From positions 1 through 25,456 of the forward strand of contig CABVAO010000025.1 of assembly GCA_902496335.1 (NCBI GenBank): a DNA stretch of 25,456 nt, in the 5' to 3' direction. Below are positions 1 to 7,030 of this stretch, piece by piece. The notes below the pieces were generated by a model. The model saw nothing but the letters and a program-made list of their open reading frames with translations. It had not been told where the DNA came from and did not search any database. Origin of the DNA: an uncultured Collinsella sp. GTDB lineage: Bacteria > Actinomycetota > Coriobacteriia > Coriobacteriales > Coriobacteriaceae. Made by a program: the position numbers and the translations under genes. Positions within the stretch are counted from its first letter, which is position 1; every line of letters starts with the position of its first letter.

Positions 1-24
1 TGCGGCCCGCGCAGCGTCGGCTGG

Positions 25-48
25 TCCGCCGTTCGGTAGAACGGCGGA
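25..48. repeat. 10-bp hairpin with 4-nt loop after prfA
   Basis: Arms at 25-34 and 39-48 are perfectly complementary (TCCGCCGTTC / GAACGGCGGA) around the loop GGTA (TACC on the minus strand). It lies 2 nt past the prfA stop codon on the minus strand. No T-run follows on that strand, so it is not a textbook intrinsic terminator; it may be an RNA 3'-end stabiliser or one member of a repeat family. The hairpin at 13882-13909 has the same loop and a covarying stem. Confidence 0.6.
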
Positions 49-50
49 AC

Positions 51-1118
51 CTACACAGCCTGTGCCAGCTTCTCGGCTCGCTCGGCGGCGGCGAGCGCCT
101 CGATGACGGTGCCGAGCTGATCGCCCAGAAGGACGCCGTTGTAGGTGGAGTTGAAACCGATGCGGTGATCGGTCACGCGGTCCTGGGGCTGGTTGTAGGT
201 ACGGATCTTCTCGGAACGGTTGCCGTGGCCGATCTGGCTCTGGCGCTCGGCACCAAGCTCTGCCTGCTGCTTCTCGAGCTCCATCTCGTACAGACGAGCA
301 CGCAGCATCTGCATGCAGACCTCGCGGTTCTGAATCTGGGAGCGCTGCTCCTGCGACTGCACCACGGTGTTGGTGGGCAAGTGGGTGATGCGCACGGCGG
401 AGTAGGTAGTGTTAACGCACTGACCGCCAGGGCCGGAGGCGCAGTAGGTGTCGATGCGCAGGTCGGACTGGTTGATCTGGACGTCAATTTCCTCGGCCTC
501 GGGAAGTACGGCGACGGTAGCCGTGGAGGTCTGAATGCGGCCCTGGGACTCGGTCTTGGGAACGCGCTGGACGCGATGCACGCCGGACTCGAACTTCATG
601 ACGGAGTAGACGCGGTCGCCCTCGACCTTGAACTCGATGGACTTAAAGCCGCCGGCCTCGCTGGGGCTGGAATCGAGCACGGTGGTCTTCCAGCCGCGCG
701 ATTCGCAGAAGCGCTGGTACATCTTGTACAAGTCGCCGGCGAAGATGGCTGCCTCGTCGCCACCGGCGGCGGAGCGAATCTCGACGATGGTGTTCTTGTC
801 GTCGTTGGGGTCACTCGGGATGAGCATGTACTTGATGTCTTCCTCGAGCTGGGGAAGCTTTTCCTCGTTCTCGGAGATGTCCATCTGGAGCATCTCCTTC
901 TCGTCCGCATCGCTGGTGTCGCGGAGCATCTCCTTGGCGGCCTCGATGTCATCGAGCGCGCCGATGTACTCGCGCGAGGCAGCGATGAGGTCGGACTGGT
1001 GTGCGTACTCCTTGTTGAGACGCGTGAACTCCTTGATGTCGGAGGCGACGGCCGGGTCGGAAAGCTTCTTCTCGAGCTCCTCGTAGGCCTTAATGATCTT
1101 TTCGAGCTTGTCGCGCAT
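51..1118 (-). CDS. prfA: peptide chain release factor 1 (RF1)
   Basis: Class-I release factor that reads UAA and UAG in the ribosomal A site and triggers peptidyl-tRNA hydrolysis. The 355-aa product has the usual RF1 length. The N-terminal coiled-coil domain covers roughly residues 1-100. The stop-codon-reading tripeptide is PKT (187-189) in the context RVPKTESQGR, which matches the RF1 PxT pattern rather than the SPF of RF2. The catalytic GGQ is at 231-233 in SGPGGQCVNTTYSAVRI. The ATG start is supported by AAAGGAG at 1126-1132. The stop is TAG. prmC, the methylase of the GGQ glutamine that often follows prfA, is not seen on the side visible here; the window ends 50 nt downstream. Identity is secure. 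Confidence 0.97.
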   Translation of the reverse strand: MRDKLEKIIKAYEELEKKLSDPAVASDIKEFTRLNKEYAHQSDLIAASREYIGALDDIEAAKEMLRDTSDADEKEMLQMDISENEEKLPQLEEDIKYMLIPSDPNDDKNTIVEIRSAAGGDEAAIFAGDLYKMYQRFCESRGWKTTVLDSSPSEAGGFKSIEFKVEGDRVYSVMKFESGVHRVQRVPKTESQGRIQTSTATVAVLPEAEEIDVQINQSDLRIDTYCASGPGGQCVNTTYSAVRITHLPTNTVVQSQEQRSQIQNREVCMQMLRARLYEMELEKQQAELGAERQSQIGHGNRSEKIRTYNQPQDRVTDHRIGFNSTYNGVLLGDQLGTVIEALAAAERAEKLAQAV

Positions 1119-1319
1119 GGCGGGACTCCTTTATGTGCGTGAAGGCGAAAATCGGCAGAGTTGATGGGGCGCGCGGCGCCACTGCGGGGGTAAGCCCAGC
1201 TAGAACATGTCGATCTTCAGATACATGCGCATCCCTTCGCGTATGAGGTACATAGTTGCGGTCTAACCCATACATGATAGCGTGCGCAGGCATACCTGCA
1301 TATAACCCGCACGGAATGA

Positions 1320-1352
1320 TTGGTGCAAACAAACCTGACCCCATTGCACCAA
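1320..1352. repeat. 9-bp inverted repeat after the M20 peptidase gene
   Basis: TTGGTGCAA (1320-1328) and TTGCACCAA (1344-1352) form a perfect 9-bp stem with a 15-nt loop, 15 nt past the M20 stop codon on the minus strand. No clear T-run follows. On the minus strand the loop side carries AATGGGGTCAG, close to the AATGGGGACAG core of the palindrome at 8054-8084, so it may belong to the same broad class of intergenic palindromes. The rest of the 249-nt gap to prfA (1119-1367) shows only the prfA ribosome binding site and no convincing small gene. Confidence 0.45.
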
Positions 1353-1367
1353 GGGCTTGCTTTTTGG

Positions 1368-2795
1368 CTAGAGCGTTTGGAGCAGGGCGATGAGGAAGCG
1401 GATGCCTTGGAGGTAGGCGCGACGGGTGATGCGCTCGTTGGTGCCGTGGACGCCGCGGTCGCATTCGTCATCGTCGACCACAAAGGCGGAGAAGCGGATG
1501 CACTCGTGGCAAATGCGCTGGTAGTTGGCGGCGTCGGTTGCACCAATCACGGTCGAGGGCACGATGCTCATCGGCTCTTGGCCCACCGCAGACGATCCGT
1601 TTTCCTCCGTCCCCCTGGGATCACGGAAATAGCGGGTGGCAATGGCGCGAACGGCCTCGAGCCCCGGACCGCCCACGCGCGGGGACGGCGAGGGCTCGGA
1701 GCTGCCGGGGCCCAGCTCGACCTCGACTCGGCCAGCGAGCCCAGCGGCGGCAACGGCCTCGCGGCAGCAGGCCACGACATCGGCCACGCTCGTACCCTCG
1801 AGCATGCGGAAGTTGATATTGGCCCACATATCCTGCGGCATTACGTTGGCACCGGTACTGCCGCCTTCGATTTGCGTGGGCGCGCAGGTGGTGGTCACAA
1901 GCGGGTACAGCTTTTTGCTGGCGAGACAGTCGCGCACGATGGCATCCTTGCTGGTAGCAATCTCGTCTGCGGTATAAAGCCCCAGCTCGACGAGCTGCGC
2001 GGCAAGCAGATCGGTCACACGCGCCGGCCACTCGATATCGCAAATCGCGGCAATAGCGCGGCTGAGCACCTCGAGCGATGTGCCGCCGTAGGGGTTGGAC
2101 GAATGCCCGCCTTCGCTCTTCGTCTTGAGCACGATATCGGTATAGCCCTTCTCGGCAAGATCGGCATGCATGAGCCAACCCTCACCTGCGCCGTACTCGG
2201 CAGCCGCAACGATACGATAGTCGCCCTCGTCGATCAGGTACTCAAGCTCAATGCCGCGCTCTTCGAGCACGCGGCCGATGGCACCCGCACCGAACTGCGT
2301 GGTTTCCTCGTCCTGGCCAAAAGCCAGCAGCAGGGTACGCTTGTGCTCCCAGCCGTGCGCGAGCGCATACTCAACCGCCTCGAGAATGCCTGCGACCTGG
2401 TCTTTCATATCGATGGCGCCGCGACCCCAAATGTAGGTGTCGTCCACATGTCCGCTAAAGGGGGTATGCGTCCAGTCAGCCTCGGTGCCGGGTACCACGG
2501 GGACCACGTCCATGTGGCCCATGAGCATGACGGGCTTGAGCGCAGGGTCGGAGCCGGCAAGCGTCACCAACAGCGAATGATCGATGAGCTCGACCTTACC
2601 CGCCGCAAACACGCGCGGCCACGCCCGCTGCATGTACGCACGCAGGTTGGCAAACGCCTGCCAGTCAACCGCCTCGGCATCCATGCTCGAAATCGTCGGG
2701 AACGACAGCACGCGGCCCAGACGCTCGCACGCACCAGCCTCGTCCAGATCGGCAAAATCATCCTCATGCGCAAAAAAGCGCCAAACCTCGGCCAT
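1368..2795 (-). CDS. M20-family metallopeptidase (carboxypeptidase S / PM20D1-like)
   Basis: Predicted two-zinc exopeptidase or amidohydrolase that cleaves small peptides or N-acyl amino acids, probably cytoplasmic since no signal peptide is visible. Motifs in order for the 475-aa protein: MGHMDVVPV (metal ligand H94, with D96), W-G-R-G-A-I-D-M-K-D at 123-132 (bridging D129), GQDEE at 160-164 (general base and metal ligand), LIDEG near 188-191, and dimerisation-domain GGHSSNP at 229-235. Length and motif spacing fit the CPS1/PM20D1 branch better than the shorter DapE or PepT types. The start at 2795 is chosen because GAAAGGATG lies just upstream; the frame stays open for 18 further codons without a better site. 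It follows the amino-acid ABC importer by 72 nt on the same strand, so peptide breakdown coupled to amino-acid uptake is plausible. The exact substrate cannot be read from the sequence. Confidence 0.88.
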   Translation of the reverse strand: MAEVWRFFAHEDDFADLDEAGACERLGRVLSFPTISSMDAEAVDWQAFANLRAYMQRAWPRVFAAGKVELIDHSLLVTLAGSDPALKPVMLMGHMDVVPVVPGTEADWTHTPFSGHVDDTYIWGRGAIDMKDQVAGILEAVEYALAHGWEHKRTLLLAFGQDEETTQFGAGAIGRVLEERGIELEYLIDEGDYRIVAAAEYGAGEGWLMHADLAEKGYTDIVLKTKSEGGHSSNPYGGTSLEVLSRAIAAICDIEWPARVTDLLAAQLVELGLYTADEIATSKDAIVRDCLASKKLYPLVTTTCAPTQIEGGSTGANVMPQDMWANINFRMLEGTSVADVVACCREAVAAAGLAGRVEVELGPGSSEPSPSPRVGGPGLEAVRAIATRYFRDPRGTEENGSSAVGQEPMSIVPSTVIGATDAANYQRICHECIRFSAFVVDDDECDRGVHGTNERITRRAYLQGIRFLIALLQTL

Positions 2796-2819
2796 GACAT
2801 CCTTTCGATTGTGACGACA

Positions 2820-2844
2820 AGGGCCGCCCCACCGGAGCGGCCCT
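2820..2844 (-). terminator. possible weak terminator between ABC ATPase and M20 genes
   Basis: An 8-bp G+C-rich stem (AGGGCCGC at 2820-2827, GCGGCCCT at 2837-2844) with a 9-nt loop sits 24 nt past the ATPase stop. Only a short T-poor tail follows on the minus strand, so it may attenuate rather than stop transcription into the M20 gene. Confidence 0.4.
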
Positions 2845-2867
2845 GCCACATAAGCGTTTGCGGTCGG

Positions 2868-3653
2868 TTATTTGTCCTCGAGATAACGCGAGAGGAACTC
2901 GCGCGTGCGCTGGTGCTTGGGGTTGCCGAAGAGCTCCGCCGGCGCGGCGTCCTCGAGCACTACGCCCTTGTCCATAAAGACCACGCGATCGGACACGGTG
3001 CGGGCAAAGGCCATCTCGTGCGTGACGACGACCATGGTCATGCCGTCGGCGGCGAGCCTGTGCATGACCTCGAGCACCTCGCCCACGATCTCGGGGTCGA
3101 GTGCCGAAGTCGGCTCGTCGAACAGCATGATCTGCGGATTCATGCACAGGGCGCGCGCGATGGCCACACGCTGCTTTTGGCCACCGGACAGGCGACCCAC
3201 GGCGGCGTGCGCGAACTTTTCGAGCCCCACGCTCGCCAGATGCCCCATCGCGACCTTCTCGGCCTCGGCCTTGCTCATCTTTTTGAGCGTGACGGGCGCA
3301 AGCGTGCAGTTGTCGAGCACATCCATGTTGTTGAACAGGTTAAAGCCCTGGAACACCATGCCGATGTCCTCACGCAGCTTGTTAATGCTGCAGCGCTCGG
3401 CCGTAAGGTCCTGGCCGTGGAACCAGATGTGGCCCGCGTCCGGGGTCTCGAGCAGGTTGAGGCAGCGCAGGAAGGTCGACTTGCCCGAACCCGAGGCGCC
3501 GATAATGGTGACGACTTCGCCGGGGTTAACGGACAGGTCGATGCCCTTGAGTACCTCGAGCGAGCCAAAGCTCTTGCGCAGGCCCTCAACGCGGATGAGC
3601 GGCTCATTGGTCTGTGCGGCGGCCGCAACGCCGGTAATGGCGGTATCTGCCAT
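2868..3653 (-). CDS. polar amino-acid ABC transporter, ATP-binding protein (GlnQ/ArtP type)
   Basis: Nucleotide-binding subunit that powers the importer encoded with the two preceding minus-strand genes. The 261-aa protein carries all canonical ABC elements: Walker A GASGSGKST (52-60), Q-loop MVFQGFN (Q102), signature LSGGQKQR (155-162), Walker B IMLFDEPTSALDP (catalytic E180) and the H-loop VVVTHEMAFA (H212). The EMAFAR stretch and overall length are typical of the polar amino-acid uptake (PAAT) family. The start at 3653 follows GAGGAG by a few nt; an open upstream extension overlaps the permease end and has no better start. Only 22 nt separate it from the permease stop, consistent with one transcript. 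Glutamine, glutamate, arginine, histidine or cystine are all possible substrates. Confidence 0.93.
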   Translation of the reverse strand: MADTAITGVAAAAQTNEPLIRVEGLRKSFGSLEVLKGIDLSVNPGEVVTIIGASGSGKSTFLRCLNLLETPDAGHIWFHGQDLTAERCSINKLREDIGMVFQGFNLFNNMDVLDNCTLAPVTLKKMSKAEAEKVAMGHLASVGLEKFAHAAVGRLSGGQKQRVAIARALCMNPQIMLFDEPTSALDPEIVGEVLEVMHRLAADGMTMVVVTHEMAFARTVSDRVVFMDKGVVLEDAAPAELFGNPKHQRTREFLSRYLEDK

Positions 3654-3675
3654 GATAATTCTCCTCGTCTTGAGC

Positions 3676-4824
3676 CTAGTTGGAGCTGGGCAGCGTGACC
3701 GGAGCCTCGGCGCCGAGCTTTTTGCCAAAGGCCTCGAGCAGGCGGCTCGCCACGAGCGTCAGGATCAGGTAGACCACGAGCGCCACGCAGTAGACCTCCA
3801 TCTGGCGGTAGTACACGCCGGCGACGGTGGTGGTGGCGTACATGAGGTCAAACACGCCGATGACCGAGAGCACCGACGAATCCTTGATGTTGATGATGAG
3901 CTCGTTGGTGAGCGCCGGAATCGCGTTTTTAATGCCCTGGGGGAACACGACCTTGCGCATAGCCTGCCACTGCGAAAGGCCCAGCGAGCGCGCCGCCTCG
4001 GCCTGGCCGGGATCGATGGACTCGATGCCGCCGCGCAGGACCTCCATCATGTAGGCGGTGGAGTTGAGCGAGATGGTAACGAGGCCGGCGGTGAAGGTGC
4101 TCCAAATCTGGTTGGCCTGAGCGGTCTCGAAGCCCATGCCGCGCAAAACGGTGAAGCCCGCGTAATAGATGAGCAGGCCCTGGACCATCATGGGCGTGCC
4201 GCGCACGATGGTGGAGTAGATGGTCGCAAAGCCGCGGCCGATACTCTTAAAGAAGCGCACCAGGTCGTTATCCACGCGGTCGAAGGTCTGAATACGCAGG
4301 AACACAAAGAGCAGTGCCAGGAAGAATGCGATGACGGTGCCGAAGGTGGCAAGCGCGATGGTGATCTCGATACCGCGAATGAAGAAGTCGCCGCTCTTGT
4401 AGGTCATGTAGACCAGGCTCGACAAAAAGTCGCTGGGGTTGGAATCCGAGACAATGCTCACCTGCACCAGGTCGATAAACGACATGACGCAGCGGTCGAT
4501 AAAGAAAACTGCCGCGATGGCGACCACGACGTAGCTGCCTAAACGTGCTCCACGACGGAAACGCTCGGATGCGAACGGCGACTTTTCGCGATAGTCGCTC
4601 CAGTGCATAAGCTTGGTGACCAGCGCCGCCGCCGACACGACGAGCCACGCCCACAGGATTGCCCAAAGGCAATCTTGAAACACGCCCGTGGGAGCCAAGA
4701 AGCTCAGCGGTGTGGGGTTGCGCTGGCTAAACGCCAGGCCGAGCGCCGCGATAACGCTCGTGCCCAGGTACACATAACGGTGGTCGGCCTTGATAAAGGA
4801 GGCCAGACGATTGATGGTTTTCAT
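3676..4824 (-). CDS. polar amino-acid ABC transporter, permease with N-terminal membrane extension
   Basis: Membrane subunit of the HisM/GlnP family. The canonical permease domain spans roughly residues 150-370: T-I-A-L-A-T-F-G-T-V first helix near 155-175, the VRGTPMMVQ motif near 207-215, and the EAA loop (E276, AARSLGLSQWQAMRKVVFP) that docks on the ATPase. At 382 aa it is about 150 residues longer than a usual family member (220-240 aa). The extra N-terminal part holds three hydrophobic stretches (about 18-35, 48-71 and 97-119) separated by charged loops, before a further loop. The ATG at 4824 is supported by GGGAGG; the binding-protein stop is 9 nt upstream. The extension appears native because it is in frame and has no internal start with a strong ribosome binding site. 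Confidence 0.9.
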   Translation of the reverse strand: MKTINRLASFIKADHRYVYLGTSVIAALGLAFSQRNPTPLSFLAPTGVFQDCLWAILWAWLVVSAAALVTKLMHWSDYREKSPFASERFRRGARLGSYVVVAIAAVFFIDRCVMSFIDLVQVSIVSDSNPSDFLSSLVYMTYKSGDFFIRGIEITIALATFGTVIAFFLALLFVFLRIQTFDRVDNDLVRFFKSIGRGFATIYSTIVRGTPMMVQGLLIYYAGFTVLRGMGFETAQANQIWSTFTAGLVTISLNSTAYMMEVLRGGIESIDPGQAEAARSLGLSQWQAMRKVVFPQGIKNAIPALTNELIINIKDSSVLSVIGVFDLMYATTTVAGVYYRQMEVYCVALVVYLILTLVASRLLEAFGKKLGAEAPVTLPSSN

Positions 4825-4833
4825 GCTGCCTCC

Positions 4834-5760
4834 CTATGCCGGCTGACGATCGAGGCACGCGTCCCACATTTGGTCGCGTTCCTCTTGGCTAATGCCCTTG
4901 AGTGTCTTGTCGATGAGCTTAAGGAGCTTGTCCGAGCCCTTGCGGCAGCCGACGTTTGCCGCGACCTCCTGCTTAAAGCCCTCGCCCTCGGCAAAATGAA
5001 TGGGGACAATGCCCGGGTTTTGGGCCATATAGCCCTTCTCGTTCTCGGTGTTGTAGGTCACGGCGTCACAGGTGCCCTGCAGCAGGTTCGAGAACACCGT
5101 GGGGACGGAGTCGACCGGGTTTTTGTGCACAACGCCCGGAATCTCGTCGATGACGGTATCGAGCATGGTGTCCTTTTGGCCGAGGACCGTAGCGCCACTA
5201 AAGTCGCTGAGCTTGGTGGCGTTTTGGTAGGGGGAACCCTCTTTTACAAACAGGCCAAAGTAGCCAATGAAGTACGGGTCGGAGAAGCCGACCGACTCCT
5301 CACGCTCGGGCGTGGCGCTCATACCGGCGATGATGAGGTCGATCTGGCCGTTGTTGAGCGAATCGATGAGACCCGAGAAGCTCTGTTTGACGGCAACGGG
5401 CTCGCCGCCGAGGGCCTTGCAGACGATCTTGGCGATTTGCACGTCGTAGCCATCGGCATAGGCGCCCTGCACGTTGTCGATGGGGATGGTGTACTCGCTG
5501 GCCTCGGAGACCTGCCAGTTGTACGGGGCGTAGGCTTCCTCCATACCGATGCGGATCTTGTCCTTGCCGATCACGGAATCGGACAGGTCGTCGCGACCGC
5601 CGCCCGTCGTGGGCTGAACTACTTCCAGCGTGGAGGGGCGCTGGCAACCGGCAAGCGCGCCGGCGACGACGGAAGCGCTCGCAGCGAGAGCGCTACCCAA
5701 AAAGATGCGACGGCTGCATACCGGCTGTGGATGCGCGTCGCGTTGATGGGGAGAATGCAT
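4834..5760 (-). CDS. amino-acid ABC transporter substrate-binding lipoprotein (SBP family 3)
   Basis: Extracytoplasmic receptor of the importer. The 308-aa precursor has a signal with twin arginines (S-R-R-I-F-L-G, R17-R18), a hydrophobic run and the lipobox L-A-G-C with C39 as lipidated cysteine, so it is a Tat-style lipoprotein. The mature domain starts with KIRIGMEEAYAPYNW and has the family-3 ligand loop SATPERE, whose Arg binds the substrate carboxylate. The matching second-lobe position, often Asp in GlnH-type proteins (HDTP), reads YNTE here, so the amino-group ligand may be Asn. The ATG at 5760 is chosen over an upstream frame extension because AGGGAAGG precedes it and the Tat signal then starts normally. 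It is first gene of the three-gene importer operon. Substrate unknown. Confidence 0.92.
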   Translation of the reverse strand: MHSPHQRDAHPQPVCSRRIFLGSALAASASVVAGALAGCQRPSTLEVVQPTTGGGRDDLSDSVIGKDKIRIGMEEAYAPYNWQVSEASEYTIPIDNVQGAYADGYDVQIAKIVCKALGGEPVAVKQSFSGLIDSLNNGQIDLIIAGMSATPEREESVGFSDPYFIGYFGLFVKEGSPYQNATKLSDFSGATVLGQKDTMLDTVIDEIPGVVHKNPVDSVPTVFSNLLQGTCDAVTYNTENEKGYMAQNPGIVPIHFAEGEGFKQEVAANVGCRKGSDKLLKLIDKTLKGISQEERDQMWDACLDRQPA

Positions 5761-5902
5761 AATCTGCCTTCCCTGTTGAATCGTATGCTGACGACTTAAC
5801 AGGATATACGCCAGCAACTAGCAGCGCAGCACAAGCTCGAAAAATTAATAGACACGCGGTAGTCATTGGGGACGCCGATGTTTTGGCAATGCCGGCGAGC
5901 GA

Positions 5903-5993
5903 CGTCCAGAGCGAACAAGTGGCATGAAAAAGGCAAGGCATGACCAGAAGGTCTATGCCTTGCCTTTTGAATGACAACTTGTCGCTCTGGACG
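5903..5993. repeat. 91-nt nested, nearly continuous hairpin
   Basis: Concentric paired segments: 5903-5914 with 5982-5993 (12 bp, CGTCCAGAGCGA and its complement), 5916-5920 with 5977-5981 (5 bp), 5923-5925 with 5971-5973 (3 bp), 5928-5941 with 5955-5968 (14 bp) and 5942-5945 with 5950-5953 (4 bp, loop AGAA). Only single-base bulges and small mismatches interrupt it. It begins 30 nt past the epimerase stop on the minus strand. The length far exceeds what a terminator needs, so it may be a palindromic repeat element that also ends transcription. Confidence 0.8.
5927..5968 (-). terminator. intrinsic terminator of the epimerase gene (inner part of nested hairpin)
   Basis: A perfect 14-bp stem (AAAAGGCAAGGCAT / ATGCCTTGCCTTTT) ends in five T residues on the minus strand. 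This is the classical form of an intrinsic terminator for the minus-strand gene ending at 6024; it also separates that gene from the importer operon. Confidence 0.75.
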
Positions 5994-6023
5994 ACGCGCA
6001 GCATCGACCGAGCGGCGGAACCT

Positions 6024-6917
6024 CTAGAGCAAGGTAACGCTAAAACTGCGCTTGTCCGTCTCGCCCGGGGCCAGGGTGATGGTGTTGACCTTGTGCTCAA
6101 AGACATCGTCCTCGGTGTCCATGGTGGTGTGACCGGTCCAGGGCTCGAGCGCCACAAACGGAGCGTCGTTGGCGGCAGACCACACGCCAATGTACTTAAA
6201 GCCCTCAAAGTCGATCTTGACGCCGTGACCCGACTTGCGGCCGCGCAGCGTGAGCGTGGAGCCCGGGGTATCGGTGAACATGATGGCGTCGTTATCGAAG
6301 CTGCGGTGCGTGATGGGCAGCACGTCCGAGTTATCGGGAGCCTTGTAGCTGCCCTCGGACGTCATAAGACCGTCGGGCGTGATGATGGGAGCCTCGTTAG
6401 TCCAAGCCTCGGCAAACGCCAGCTCGTAATCCTCGAATGCCTCGTCCTCGGCACCGGGAGCCGGTACGTTAAACGCAGGGTGGCCGCCCACCGAGAACGG
6501 CAGGTCCACGTCGCCGGTATTGGTGACGGCAAAGGTCTGCGTGAGGATGGCGTCGCCGGTCAGGGCATAGGTCATGTTGAGCTTAAAGTGGAACGGAAAG
6601 GCCTTGAGCGACTCGGACGTGTCGGTGATCTCGTACGTTACCGAGGAGCCGTCCTCCGAAACCTCGACCAGCTTGTGCTCGACGATGCGCGCGAGTCCGT
6701 GGCGCGGCATCTCGCAGGTGCCGGCCGCAGACGTTGCCGTGTTGTTGCGCAGCGAACCCACAATGGGGAACAGGATGGGCGCATGCTTGCCCCAAAAGGC
6801 GGGGTCGCCCTGCCACAGATACTCGTTGCCGTTGAGAGCAAGGCTCGTGAGCTGGGCGCCCATGGAATCGATGGCCGCGGTGAGGCCGCCGCGCTTGATG
6901 GTAGTGACGGTAGACAT
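6024..6917 (-). CDS. aldose 1-epimerase family protein (LacX/YeaD-like mutarotase)
   Basis: Predicted cytoplasmic mutarotase interconverting alpha and beta anomers of a hexose or hexose phosphate. The 297-aa product fits the short LacX-like branch of the galactose-mutarotase fold. Recognisable elements are the N-terminal G-A-Q-L-T-S-L-x-L-N-G-N-E-Y-L-W-Q-G segment (20-37), FPIVGSLRNN (50-59), PRHGLAR with H73, SVGGHPAFNVP with the catalytic acid H146, and VALEPWTG with the catalytic base E258. The ATG at 6917 follows GGAGGAAG. It stands alone: a terminator lies downstream and a 113-nt gap upstream. The palindrome ACAATAG-N9-CTATTGT about 20 nt upstream could be its operator. The sugar substrate is not evident. 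Confidence 0.88.
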   Translation of the reverse strand: MSTVTTIKRGGLTAAIDSMGAQLTSLALNGNEYLWQGDPAFWGKHAPILFPIVGSLRNNTATSAAGTCEMPRHGLARIVEHKLVEVSEDGSSVTYEITDTSESLKAFPFHFKLNMTYALTGDAILTQTFAVTNTGDVDLPFSVGGHPAFNVPAPGAEDEAFEDYELAFAEAWTNEAPIITPDGLMTSEGSYKAPDNSDVLPITHRSFDNDAIMFTDTPGSTLTLRGRKSGHGVKIDFEGFKYIGVWSAANDAPFVALEPWTGHTTMDTEDDVFEHKVNTITLAPGETDKRSFSVTLL

Positions 6918-6937
6918 GCTACTTCCTCCAAAAGTAA

Positions 6938-6960
6938 ACAATAGTGTCGAGGGCTATTGT
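6938..6960. promoter_or_regulatory. candidate operator upstream of the epimerase
   Basis: ACAATAG (6938-6944) and CTATTGT (6954-6960) form a perfect 7-bp inverted repeat with a 9-nt spacer (centre-to-centre 16 nt, near 1.5 helical turns), 21 nt upstream of the start codon. Position and symmetry suit a dimeric repressor; no experimental support is available. Confidence 0.35.
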
Positions 6961-7030
6961 CCCACTCTTGGCGGCGGGACGGGACGGCAGGCGATTATTG
7001 AGTAGCCATAGCGGAATGAGCGGCGAGCGC

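Noticed and set aside
1119..1367. A ribosomal protein gene (such as rpmE, often before prfA) or other small gene in the gap upstream of prfA
   Set aside because: Short frames here give no recognisable protein and lack ribosome binding sites.
1320..3698. Very long open frame on the plus strand opposite the M20 and ABC ATPase genes
   Set aside because: It is antisense to genes with clear catalytic motifs and ribosome binding sites; long antisense frames are common in high-G+C DNA. Its translation has no recognisable domain.
2905..4542. Another long plus-strand frame opposite the ABC ATPase and permease
   Set aside because: Same explanation: shadow of genuine coding sequence, low-complexity composition and no start signal.
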